Part shown: one piece after another, positions 36,261 through 44,424 of the stretch
How the letters are laid out: each line of letters opens with the position of its first letter
Numbering within the stretch: the first letter of the stretch is position 1
NCBI RefSeq assembly: GCF_002744755.1
Contig: NZ_KZ319294.1
Span: forward strand, 88,457 to 152,456
Reading direction: 5' to 3'
Source of the DNA: Leeuwenhoekiella nanhaiensis
Lineage (GTDB): Bacteria; Bacteroidota; Bacteroidia; Flavobacteriales; Flavobacteriaceae
DNA length: 64,000 nucleotides
Made by a program: the position numbers and the translations under genes
Notes under the pieces: model-generated
The model's database searches: none
The model's input: only the letters and a program-made list of their open reading frames with translations
What the model was told of the DNA's origin: nothing

Positions 36261-37190
36261 TTATTTTTTTGTCAGATTGGCTTTTATTTTAACAATTCTT
36301 CTCTTACAATAGGCCAAGGTACTTTTATAATAATTAGCAACCAGGTACTTTTTATCTCTTTGCTCAATAGCACAAAGTAAAAAATCTAAAAGTCTATTTT
36401 CTTCTAAATAATCTGGCAGAGGTTCTATAAATATTGGTTCAGAAAGTATTTTTGCATATCGGTGAGGATCTGAATTTACTTTAATAATTTCTCGAATGCA
36501 GTCTTCATCAGACTCAAATTCTGATCTATCTATAAACCTTTTAGGGTTAAACACCTTACTTACAAGAGGATCACCCCAATAGATTGGAATGCTATTAGAC
36601 AGAAATGCATCAACAATTTTTTCCGTTAAATAACCAGGAAAGCGTTCATTCTCAAAAGAAAGAACAAACCTATAATTCTTAATAAAATCAATTTTATTAA
36701 GAATTGGGCCTCCTATAGTATTCAGATATCTACCACCAGAATCAACGGTTAGAAGACAATTTAATTTTTTAAAAAAATTAATTCGCTCATAAGATCTTGG
36801 GTTCGATACCACCATAGCGCAAAATTTCCTAGAATCGTATAAACGTAATGATTCTTCGAATCCTGGAGACTTAAGTTGGCCTAACAGGTTTGACTCTAAA
36901 ATTCGCGTGGCAAAATACGGCAGCCTATACTGACGCTTATTTCTCCTAAATTCAAACGAAATACTATAATCTGTTTCTAAAAAATTAGTCTTTCGATTTT
37001 CAGATGTAAAGAATATTCTTAAACATTTAAATTTCAAAAACTGATTCCCAAAGCAAGAATAGATGAGAACTTCCGGATCATCAGATAGTATTAATTCATA
37101 CTTTTTATTGAGCAGACGATAAAGATAATTTTCCCTGACAATAAAACCAGGCCAAAAATCTGAAAACTGAATTTTAAGGATGGGTTTCAA
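36261..37190 (-). CDS. GT10 family alpha-1,3-fucosyltransferase-like enzyme
   Basis: A 309-residue protein with the GT10 signature: YRFVLSFENERFPGYLTEKI (about 175-194), then DAFLSNSIPIYWGDP (about 196-210). The N-terminal part has IRIFFTSENRKTNF, also typical. GT10 enzymes transfer fucose from GDP-fucose to GlcNAc, so this predicts a fucosylated, possibly Lewis-like, branch. The start is TTG at 37190. GDP-fucose genes are not in the window. This gene is among the most AT-rich of the locus (36661-36720 has 15 G+C in 60). Confidence 0.9.
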   Translation of the reverse strand: MKPILKIQFSDFWPGFIVRENYLYRLLNKKYELILSDDPEVLIYSCFGNQFLKFKCLRIFFTSENRKTNFLETDYSISFEFRRNKRQYRLPYFATRILESNLLGQLKSPGFEESLRLYDSRKFCAMVVSNPRSYERINFFKKLNCLLTVDSGGRYLNTIGGPILNKIDFIKNYRFVLSFENERFPGYLTEKIVDAFLSNSIPIYWGDPLVSKVFNPKRFIDRSEFESDEDCIREIIKVNSDPHRYAKILSEPIFIEPLPDYLEENRLLDFLLCAIEQRDKKYLVANYYKSTLAYCKRRIVKIKANLTKK

Positions 37191-37192
37191 TT

Positions 37193-38176
37193 CTAATTAA
37201 CGAAAAGCTTTTTTAAAATTTCAATAGTGGTTTTTCGACTATAACTGTTACTTAAGAGTTGAGGTTTTAATAGTATGGCTTTCAAAATCTCTCTTCGGTC
37301 CGCATTATTAAATAAAAGACTGCGTAATTTTTTATTATAACTATGGTTGAATTGATTTAGATCACCATTTTTCTCTAAAATCCAATTTTGCAATTCTATT
37401 TCAGCCTCTTTTCGAATTTTAAAATAAAAATTCCAATTCCAGTAGTCAGGCCTTTGAAATTGAAATAACATTTTTCTGGTTTTAGGGCTCATTGAATGAA
37501 AATTCTCAAGAACCATCCTCACTCCTCTATCAAAATTTCTCTGCGTCTTCGCATCTCTAAATATTTGAGACGTAAGACTTGCTCGATGAATTCTATAATT
37601 ATATAGTGTTTCTTCAATTTGTTTAAAACAAAATACCTGTGCAGTTCTTACCCAAAAATCATAATCCTCGATGCCATGTAAATCCTCATTATAATTAAAT
37701 TTTTGAAAAACTTTCTTTCTATATAAGAAGCTGGCACCAATTCCATTTTCAAATGGTAAAAGACTTACCGGACTGACTTTATAAACTCTAATATGTTTAC
37801 TTTGATCATTAATTACATTAAAATCAGAATATACTACATCTTCGCTGCTAGTTTCCAAAACCTTCACTAAACGCTCCAAAAAATTACTATGAAGTGTATT
37901 ATCATCTGAAGTCCAGGTTAAATACTCCCCTCGCGCCATCCGGTGACCAACATTAAGCGAGGTAGGTAATTTCAAGTTTTGCTTGTTTGTAATTATTTTG
38001 ATCCTGGAATCCTGAAGCCTAAAAGATTCCAGCAAACTTGGTGTATGGTCTGTTGAACAGTCATCTACAACAATCAATTCGAAATCTTCAAAAGTTTGAT
38101 TCAATATACTTGTTATTGCCTCTTCGATATAAGCCTGTCCATTATAAGTAGGCAATATGATTGAGACTTTAGGCAT
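37193..38176 (-). CDS. Glycosyltransferase family 2
   Basis: A 327-residue GT-A enzyme. VSIILPTYNGQAYIEEAITS (4-23), LIVVDDCSTDHTPSLL and the region EYLTWTSDDNTLHSNFLERL (SDD metal site, about 91) are clear, and IEDYDFWVRTAQ (about 170) follows. The start is ATG, 4 bases after the previous stop. It is AT-rich like the GT10 gene downstream; the two may have arrived together. Confidence 0.88.
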   Translation of the reverse strand: MPKVSIILPTYNGQAYIEEAITSILNQTFEDFELIVVDDCSTDHTPSLLESFRLQDSRIKIITNKQNLKLPTSLNVGHRMARGEYLTWTSDDNTLHSNFLERLVKVLETSSEDVVYSDFNVINDQSKHIRVYKVSPVSLLPFENGIGASFLYRKKVFQKFNYNEDLHGIEDYDFWVRTAQVFCFKQIEETLYNYRIHRASLTSQIFRDAKTQRNFDRGVRMVLENFHSMSPKTRKMLFQFQRPDYWNWNFYFKIRKEAEIELQNWILEKNGDLNQFNHSYNKKLRSLLFNNADRREILKAILLKPQLLSNSYSRKTTIEILKKLFVN

Positions 38177-38180
38177 CGGC

Positions 38181-39374
38181 TTATAAATGACGATTAATGA
38201 TTGTACTTAAATCCCTTATGTACGATTCCTTAGTAAAGCTTTTAATATATTCTCGGTTTTTAAGCCCTTGTAGTTCGCGTTCTGATGGACTGTTTAATAG
38301 CTCTAACATTTTGCCAATCAAGACTTCTCTGCTATTGGATATGAGATACGGACTTTCTTTAAGTAGGTATTTACAGCCGGGATGATCACTTGCTATTACA
38401 GGCAATCCATAAAGCATGTATTCCATCACAGCATTAGGCATTCCTTCTATTTCTGAAATTAATAGACCAACATCCAAACAACTCAAAACTTCTTCTATTG
38501 ATTCCTGGGATAACATACGTACCTTACTTTTTAAACCTTCTTCACGAATAGACTTTTCAAGTGCATCATATTTAATTCGGGTATATCCTGATGACTCCCT
38601 GTTCCCGACAAATACTAAATATGCGTCTTCGAAATTTTCGCTTACTTTTTTAAAAGCTTCCAGAATGAGTTCGTGCTTTTTGTCTTCCCTATAATGGGCT
38701 ACCATTCCAAAAACTAGGGCGTCTTGAGGTATATTAAATTTGTCACGGATTTCCCTTTTATCAAAATAAAGATATTCCATCGTTAGATATTGAGGGAGAA
38801 TGTATGATTTTTCCACATCAAGCCCATAGTGCTTTTTGTATAAATCCAATCCGGTTTGTGAGTTGGCTATGACTGCCGGCACAGCTCTTGATGCATATTT
38901 TTCAAACAATTCATCAGGTTTAAAAACATCGAGACCCAATTGATGCCAAAACGTAAACTTAACAGTTGGTAAAACTTTATACAGATAAAAGGCAACTTTA
39001 GATGGAAAGTTTAGAAACGGAAATATATAATCAAATCCATTGGGTTTAAGTATTTTCCTATAAGCCCAAATGTACTTGAAGCTCCATACCAGCCGTTTTA
39101 GATTACGATAGCTTAATTCTTTCCAAAACACCAAATAAGGAGCGTGTGTATGGAAAATGTGTCTGATATGACAAGCTTTGGCAAATTGCTTAAAATCGGG
39201 CTGCAGTTCATCGCTAAACGTAAGCAAAAGAGACACTTCACATTGGTATTCTTCTGTTAAAAATTTAGCTAATCCCAGGCCTTGGCGTTCTGCGCCTCCA
39301 AGACTTCCGTAGTGCATGATTAGCAACACTTTTTTTTTTCTGAAAATAGTATCGGTCAACGAAAAGCTTTTCAA
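38181..39374 (-). CDS. Glycosyltransferase, GT4 type
   Basis: A 397-residue GT-B enzyme. VLLIMHYGSLGGAERQGLGL (about 15-34) is the GT4 acceptor loop. LVFGMVAHYREDKKHELIL (about 222) and LLISEIEGMPNAVMEYMLYG (the donor site, about 305) follow, ending PVIASDHPG. The TTG start overlaps the previous stop as TTGA. Specificity unknown. Confidence 0.88.
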   Translation of the reverse strand: MKSFSLTDTIFRKKKVLLIMHYGSLGGAERQGLGLAKFLTEEYQCEVSLLLTFSDELQPDFKQFAKACHIRHIFHTHAPYLVFWKELSYRNLKRLVWSFKYIWAYRKILKPNGFDYIFPFLNFPSKVAFYLYKVLPTVKFTFWHQLGLDVFKPDELFEKYASRAVPAVIANSQTGLDLYKKHYGLDVEKSYILPQYLTMEYLYFDKREIRDKFNIPQDALVFGMVAHYREDKKHELILEAFKKVSENFEDAYLVFVGNRESSGYTRIKYDALEKSIREEGLKSKVRMLSQESIEEVLSCLDVGLLISEIEGMPNAVMEYMLYGLPVIASDHPGCKYLLKESPYLISNSREVLIGKMLELLNSPSERELQGLKNREYIKSFTKESYIRDLSTIINRHL

Positions 39375-40294
39375 AACTTGAATCTGAATTTATTCTTGAT
39401 TTTTTTCAGTGTACTTGCTATTGTTTTTGGCTTTTCTCCGTAAAAAAATAATCGATTTTCTCTAATAAAATCAGGATCTAATTCTGAGATACGCCGGGCT
39501 AAATATTTTTTTGAAATTTGTACCAAACTAGTTGCCGACCCAAAGCGCAAAACAAAATTGGCTTCAATAAGTTTCCAGCTATCAACGGCTTGAATCATTT
39601 TTTCCTTATTACTTAAAGCACTTACGTTTGAACTAGTAGCTAAACGATAATAAGCCTTTGACCGTTCTGAAAAAAGGACGCCTTTACAACGTAAGAAAAT
39701 CCGCGAGAAATATTCACCATCCTGATTTATTTGTAGGTATTCAAGCCAAGTACCTGAATCATAAACAAGTTTTCTGGGAAGCAAATAAGCATGAGGAGGG
39801 AAAAATCCTTCTGATCGTGCAAGTTGTTCCAAAAAATCTTTTATTTCAAAGAAAGAGCCATAGACGCTACGCACTTCCTCTTTAAGGTCATGTAGATCAG
39901 AACAGTCTGAGAAATAATCCCACTTACACGTCGCTATAAAAAGCCCTCTAGTTTTCTCCAGAATAGCTACCTGTTCATCAATTTTTTCTTGACCGATTAA
40001 ATCATCACTATCCAGCCATTGTATATACTTACCCTTACTCAACTCAAAACCATAATTTCTACAGGTATTAGCTCCTTTTAATCTGTTCTTCGGGCGGTGA
40101 TGATACTGAAAACGGGAATCTTTATCTAAAAAACGTTGCACGACCTCTGATGTTTCGTCTGTGCTCCCGTCATCGACTACAATACATTCCCAGTTTTTAT
40201 AGGTTTGCGCTAATACTGAATCTAAGGTCTGACTAATAAGATCAGCTCGATTATAGGTGGGAATGATTATAGAAACTAATGGGTTCTCTTGCAT
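39371..40294 (-). CDS. Glycosyltransferase family 2
   Basis: A 307-residue GT-A enzyme. VSIIIPTYNRADLISQTLDS (7-26), NWECIVVDDGSTDETSEVV and YIQWLDSDDLIGQEKI (about 90) are clear. Its first 60 residues closely match those of the GT2 encoded at 42306-43268, at both DNA and protein level, while the C-terminal halves differ. That points to duplication or recombination of the 5' part. The start is ATG. Confidence 0.88.
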   Translation of the reverse strand: MQENPLVSIIIPTYNRADLISQTLDSVLAQTYKNWECIVVDDGSTDETSEVVQRFLDKDSRFQYHHRPKNRLKGANTCRNYGFELSKGKYIQWLDSDDLIGQEKIDEQVAILEKTRGLFIATCKWDYFSDCSDLHDLKEEVRSVYGSFFEIKDFLEQLARSEGFFPPHAYLLPRKLVYDSGTWLEYLQINQDGEYFSRIFLRCKGVLFSERSKAYYRLATSSNVSALSNKEKMIQAVDSWKLIEANFVLRFGSATSLVQISKKYLARRISELDPDFIRENRLFFYGEKPKTIASTLKKIKNKFRFKF

Positions 40295-40303
40295 TCAAAT
40301 CAA

Positions 40304-41023
40304 TTACTGTAAATTATATGGAGCCATATTATATTGTGAATAATCTTGGAGAATACTATAACGCTTGTATTTATATATAGTTATTTCTCGTCCTTGTTTC
40401 CACATTTCAGCAATTTGCATTTCTTCAGGTCGATCTGTATCATCCAATAACCATTTTGTAGAAGTACTAGTCAAGTCTTTCAGCACGGGAAATGCACTGT
40501 ATCGAGCATAGGGGGTTGTAGCGCCCCAAGGACCATCAACAATTACAAAATCAAAATGATCTACTGACTCAATTTTCTTTCGAATAATTTTAGGATCATA
40601 CCACTTCTTTTGATTTTGAAAAGCAATATTTGACTCTATTTGTACAATTGGAGCGTGTATAAATTTAACGTATTTTTCTAAATTTTGTTGGATCAAAAGT
40701 TCCTTGATCTGAGACATCCAAAGTTCATCTGACTCTACGGAATAAAACTGAACATAGCGATTCTCCATTGAAATCAATTTGGCTATATAAATTGTCGTTG
40801 CTCCACTTCCAAATTCAATAACAGCCTTTGGCTTTGTTATAGCAATTATATTAAGTGCGTGAACTATAGCTTGTGGAGTCATTGTCCAGCTCGTATGTGG
40901 AATAAAATGTTCCCCAAAAAGACTCTGTAGTTTTAAACTTGCCCATATTTGACTATCCTTATAAAAAAGCTTTTTATTATCGGTTCGGAATTCATTGATA
41001 ATTCTTTTAATTCTTTTAATCAT
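40304..41023 (-). CDS. SAM-dependent methyltransferase-like protein next to wzt
   Basis: A 239-residue protein with a Rossmann-type motif I, KAVIEFGSGATTIYIAKL (about 74-91), then FYSVESDELWMSQIKELL, and a motif like FDFVIVDGPWGATTPYARY (about 153). The pattern is class I methyltransferase, but the DGP/W motif is also seen in uncharacterised relatives. The ATG start lies 8 bases inside the wzt gene, so the two are translationally coupled. It could cap or modify the chain that Wzt recognises; this is inference. Confidence 0.7.
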   Translation of the reverse strand: MIKRIKRIINEFRTDNKKLFYKDSQIWASLKLQSLFGEHFIPHTSWTMTPQAIVHALNIIAITKPKAVIEFGSGATTIYIAKLISMENRYVQFYSVESDELWMSQIKELLIQQNLEKYVKFIHAPIVQIESNIAFQNQKKWYDPKIIRKKIESVDHFDFVIVDGPWGATTPYARYSAFPVLKDLTSTSTKWLLDDTDRPEEMQIAEMWKQGREITIYKYKRYSILQDYSQYNMAPYNLQ

Positions 41024-42302
41024 TGATACTTATTTCGTAATCAGTTAGTATTTGTGCTTGTTGTACAGAAACTTCAACAAGTTGCTCATAAAAAAATCCT
41101 TCCAAAACATTAAAATAAAAAGCATTTTTAGACCAATCTGACACTATATTATCCACCATAAGGTGAGTGGTCACAATATAATTACCTTGATTTAATGGTA
41201 ATTTTTTTATCAAGAACTCTATTGACCTTAGTGGTTTATTTCTTAACAAACTATTAGAACTCGTTGAAGTGCTAAACCATAATAAACGATTGCCGTATTG
41301 GTCATCGATTCGAAAATCGAATTTTACCCTATTAGTTTGTATGTCCCTTGGGTTTTTCATTACAAATTTAAAAATCAAAGATTTTCCTGTTTGAGGCAAT
41401 TCATTCTTTCCTTTACCACTAATCAATTCAACATACTCAATACTCAGTTGACCTTGAAGAATGCGTTCCTCTTCTGAAATTTCTTTTTTAAAATTATTTT
41501 TCTCCTTTTCAATTAAAGGCTGTAAATACTGTTGAATAATTTTATCGACAAAGTTATCTGCTCTAACGGATCCATTATCTAGTAAAATGGCCCGCGTACA
41601 TAAATTTTGAATACTAGCCATATTATGACTCACAAACAACACTGTTCGACCTTCTCCCTGAGAAATATCTTTCATTTTTCCTATGGCCTTTTTTTGAAAC
41701 TCCGCATCCCCTACGGCCAGCACTTCATCTACAACAAGTATCTCCGGCTCGAGGTGTGCAGCCACGGCAAAAGCTAATCGTACAGTCATACCGCTACTAT
41801 ATCGTTTAGTTGGAGTATCTATATAGCGCTCACAACCTGAAAAGTCAATAATTTCATCCAGCTTGCTATTAATTTCAGCTTTGGTCATCCCAAGAATAGC
41901 CCCATTGAGGTAAATATTTTCACGTCCGGTGAGTTCATGATGAAAGCCGGTACCTACTTCGAGTAAGGATGCAATTCGACCCCGACTTTTAATAACACCG
42001 GTGGTAGGTGCCGTTACCCTTGACAGTATTTTCAATAAGGTAGATTTCCCGGCCCCGTTCTTTCCTATAATTCCCAAAACTTCACCATGCCTTACTTCAA
42101 AATTGATATCCCGCAGGGCCCAAACATAATCCTCCGTTGACTTTTGACTTTTATCATTTACCGCACCTACTTTTAAAAAAGGATCTTCCTTACCTCGTAA
42201 TTTAGCCCAAGAACGTTTAAAATCGTCCTTTAAAGTTCCTGATCCAACGGTCCCTAAACGATATTGTTTTGATATATTTTCGACTTTTAATATAACTGAC
42301 AT
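41016..42302 (-). CDS. wzt: Polysaccharide ABC transporter ATPase with substrate-binding C-terminal domain (Wzt-like)
   Basis: A 428-residue protein. The ATPase domain (about 1-265) has Walker A GKNGAGKS (80-87), signature SSGMTVRLAFA (169-179) and Walker B LVVDEVLAVGD (189-199). The C-terminal domain (about 275-428) is of the Wzt_C type that binds the end of the exported glycan (VKFDFRIDDQYGNRLLWFSTST). It pairs with the Wzm permease at 43560-44423, but the two genes are now separated by a GT2 gene, a repeat and a wzt remnant. The start is ATG. Confidence 0.93.
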   Translation of the reverse strand: MSVILKVENISKQYRLGTVGSGTLKDDFKRSWAKLRGKEDPFLKVGAVNDKSQKSTEDYVWALRDINFEVRHGEVLGIIGKNGAGKSTLLKILSRVTAPTTGVIKSRGRIASLLEVGTGFHHELTGRENIYLNGAILGMTKAEINSKLDEIIDFSGCERYIDTPTKRYSSGMTVRLAFAVAAHLEPEILVVDEVLAVGDAEFQKKAIGKMKDISQGEGRTVLFVSHNMASIQNLCTRAILLDNGSVRADNFVDKIIQQYLQPLIEKEKNNFKKEISEEERILQGQLSIEYVELISGKGKNELPQTGKSLIFKFVMKNPRDIQTNRVKFDFRIDDQYGNRLLWFSTSTSSNSLLRNKPLRSIEFLIKKLPLNQGNYIVTTHLMVDNIVSDWSKNAFYFNVLEGFFYEQLVEVSVQQAQILTDYEISIND

Positions 42303-42305
42303 TCT

Positions 42306-43268
42306 TTAAAGTTTAGGTTGTGCCATTTTAAAAAGCTTAAAGCCTTTATTAAAGAAAAAAACCAAAAATAAGCCTAGAATAAAATACCCCATCTTTTTAG
42401 GACCAATTGTATTTGATGAATTCTTTATAAATCTTAATAGTTCTGTGGGATACCTTTTCATTGCTGCCAATTCATATGAAAAATGCATAGATTGATAAAT
42501 AAGGTATTTTTTAGACTGGACATTTAATTTTGGATAGAAATCAGATAAAGTTTGCGAGAATAATCTGTATTTATTTGTAAAGTACAGGGTAGTTCTTGGC
42601 TTCAAAGACCCTTTGATAGAATTCTCGTGAATCCTTCTAAATGTCAAAACTTCGTCAATAAAAAAACCTCTATTAGTCTTAACAAGTACTCCAGTTATGA
42701 AATTATATTCCTGACCAGATTGTAAATATTCATTAAAGGGATCCTTGGAAAATAACTGCCGTTTATATAATCCGTCTGGGGTTAACCAGTTTATATTTTG
42801 CATCACATAATTTTCCTGTGTAATTTGATAGTTTTGAAATCTATAATATCCCTCATATCTATCAGTTAATTGAGATCTATCAACTGTAAACCCAGCCGTC
42901 CTTGCAATTACAAAATCATAGCTTTCCAAATCAAATACATTCAATTTATGAGATAAGAAATCAACGTGCATTAGATCATCACTATCGAAAAAATTTATAA
43001 AATCACCTTTAGAGACTATAAATCCAAAGTTTCTACAGCCGGGCGCACCTTTAAGTTTATGTTTCGGACGTTTATAATAGTGTATTCGATGATCTTCTGC
43101 AGCATAGGCTTGAACCAAGTTTTTCGTATTGTCAGTGCTTCCGTCATCAACCACTATACATTCCCAATTCGGGTAAGTTTGAGCCAAAACCGAATCTAAT
43201 GTCTCCCCTAATAAATGAGCTCTGTTATAGGTGGGAATTATGATTGAGACAAGACCTGAATCTTTCAC
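42306..43268 (-). CDS. Glycosyltransferase family 2
   Basis: A 320-residue GT-A enzyme. VSIIIPTYNRAHLLGETLDS (6-25), NWECIVVDDGSTDNTKNLV and DFINFFDSDDLMHVDFL (about 89) are clear, with a hydrophobic C-terminal segment (YFILGLFLVFFFNKGFKLF, about 295) that may anchor it. The start is GTG at 43268, 8 bases after the stop of the wzt remnant. It lies between that remnant and the intact wzt, and so probably entered with the replacement cassette. Confidence 0.87.
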   Translation of the reverse strand: MKDSGLVSIIIPTYNRAHLLGETLDSVLAQTYPNWECIVVDDGSTDNTKNLVQAYAAEDHRIHYYKRPKHKLKGAPGCRNFGFIVSKGDFINFFDSDDLMHVDFLSHKLNVFDLESYDFVIARTAGFTVDRSQLTDRYEGYYRFQNYQITQENYVMQNINWLTPDGLYKRQLFSKDPFNEYLQSGQEYNFITGVLVKTNRGFFIDEVLTFRRIHENSIKGSLKPRTTLYFTNKYRLFSQTLSDFYPKLNVQSKKYLIYQSMHFSYELAAMKRYPTELLRFIKNSSNTIGPKKMGYFILGLFLVFFFNKGFKLFKMAQPKL

Positions 43269-43276
43269 TTTAATTC

Positions 43277-43405
43277 CTAATTAATAAAATTTAGTACACC
43301 AATAACAGCACTTGACCGCTTAAAATCATCGCGTAAAGTTCCTGAATCTACAGTACCAAGTCGATACTGTTTAGAAATGTTTTCGGCTTTGAGAATTATG
43401 GACAT
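43277..43405 (-). pseudogene. Truncated 5' remnant of a second, diverged wzt gene
   Basis: An ORF of 42 codons from ATG at 43405 to TAG at 43279-43277. Of its first 31 residues (MSIILKAENISKQYRLGTV then DSGTLRDDFKRS), 27 equal the start of the intact Wzt encoded at 41016-42302. The match stops abruptly after FKRS and runs into unrelated residues. Among the 27 shared residues, 16 use a different codon, so this is a long-diverged copy and not a fresh duplication. It sits where wzt would be expected, downstream of wzm. Confidence 0.88.
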
Positions 43406-43426
43406 AGATTCATTTTTGAGTAGATG

Positions 43427-43542
43427 ACTTCTCGATACAAATCAAGCTCCACTCTCGTTCCGCTTAATTCACTCGAAGTGACAACTCTGTCAGTTCGAGT
43501 GCTTGATTGAGGCCAGAGCCGAAAACAAGTGTATCGAGAACC
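43427..43542. repeat. Paired-hairpin interspersed repeat, copy C, halves in swapped order
   Basis: Unit C2 (43427-43482, plus reading, CTCGATAC...CACTCGAAGTGAC) comes first and unit C1 (43489-43542, minus reading, ending GTTCTCGATAC-like) second, 6 bases apart. In copies A and B the order is unit 1 then unit 2. The C1 stem changes TTTG/CAAA to CTTG/CAAG, a compensated pair. The C2 stem AATCAAG / CTTAATT has one mismatch. It lies between the wzt remnant and the 3' end of wzm. Confidence 0.85.
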
Positions 43543-43559
43543 ATAGATGGTACAATTCA

Positions 43560-44423
43560 TCAAATCGTATCTATAAAATTCCTGCCTGTACGGTTAAACA
43601 CTACCAAACCGACAAAGAACACCATCAGGCTTAGTAGGGCACAGTATCCTAAAAGTCCCCAATTAAAAATACCTTCCTGCAGGGTCATATAGCGAAAGGC
43701 TTCAATGAGTATTGCAATAGGATTCAATTCAACAACCCAGGTGTATTCGGAAAGGGTTTTACTGTTTTGCACCTCAGAGATGGGGTACATCACCGCCGAG
43801 ATGTACATCAAAAGCGTGGTAGCAAAACCAATTAGAATTCGGAAATCCCGGTATTTAGTAGTAAGAGAAGAAATAAGCATCCCGGTACCCAAGCCTAATA
43901 CGGCTACAATTAATATTAAGAAAGGGATAAACCAAAGCGTATAATTGGGGCTGATGGCTGAGCCTTTAGCTACGAAATAGAGGTAAAAACAGGTAAAAAT
44001 AAAAAGCTGTATACTCAGCTTAAATAATGCTGAAATAGCCTGAGACATGGGAGCGATAATTCTCGGAAAATAAACTTTAGCAAACAGGCCCGCATTACTG
44101 GCAAAGGTATTGGACGTATTGTTAAGACACTGCGCAAAATAACTCCACATAGTAATCCCGGCGAGATTGAATAAAAAAGGAGGAGCTCCCCCTGTCGAAA
44201 TACTGGCTATATTGTTAAAAACCAGCGTAAAGATAATGCCCGTAAATAAAGGCTGTATTAAATACCAAAGCGGCCCCAAAATGCTTTGTTTGTAGGCTGC
44301 GATAATATCCCGCCGAATAAAAAGAAACAGCAAGTCCTTATAGCGCCAAATCTCCTTTAAATCAAGATGAATTAAGTGCTGCTTAGCGTTAATCTCATAC
44401 AACCAATCTTCATTTTCTGCCAT
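43560..44423 (-). CDS. wzm: Polysaccharide ABC transporter permease (Wzm-like)
   Basis: A 287-residue ABC-2 permease. A cytoplasmic N-terminus has the family pattern WRYKDLLFLFIRRDIIAAYKQS and LGPLWYLIQP (about 25-57), then six membrane helices, with WVVELNPIAILIEAFRY (about 233) before the last. It matches O-antigen and capsule exporters of the Wzm type. With Wzt it should flip the finished chain across the inner membrane. It follows wzc by one base. The start is ATG. Confidence 0.94.
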   Translation of the reverse strand: MAENEDWLYEINAKQHLIHLDLKEIWRYKDLLFLFIRRDIIAAYKQSILGPLWYLIQPLFTGIIFTLVFNNIASISTGGAPPFLFNLAGITMWSYFAQCLNNTSNTFASNAGLFAKVYFPRIIAPMSQAISALFKLSIQLFIFTCFYLYFVAKGSAISPNYTLWFIPFLILIVAVLGLGTGMLISSLTTKYRDFRILIGFATTLLMYISAVMYPISEVQNSKTLSEYTWVVELNPIAILIEAFRYMTLQEGIFNWGLLGYCALLSLMVFFVGLVVFNRTGRNFIDTI

Positions 44424-44424
44424 T

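Noticed and set aside
43277..43405. 42-codon ORF as a functional small protein
   Set aside because: It is the truncated start of an ATPase without a Walker motif, and its last 11 residues are unrelated. A remnant is more likely, though translation up to the GT2 gene could still couple expression.
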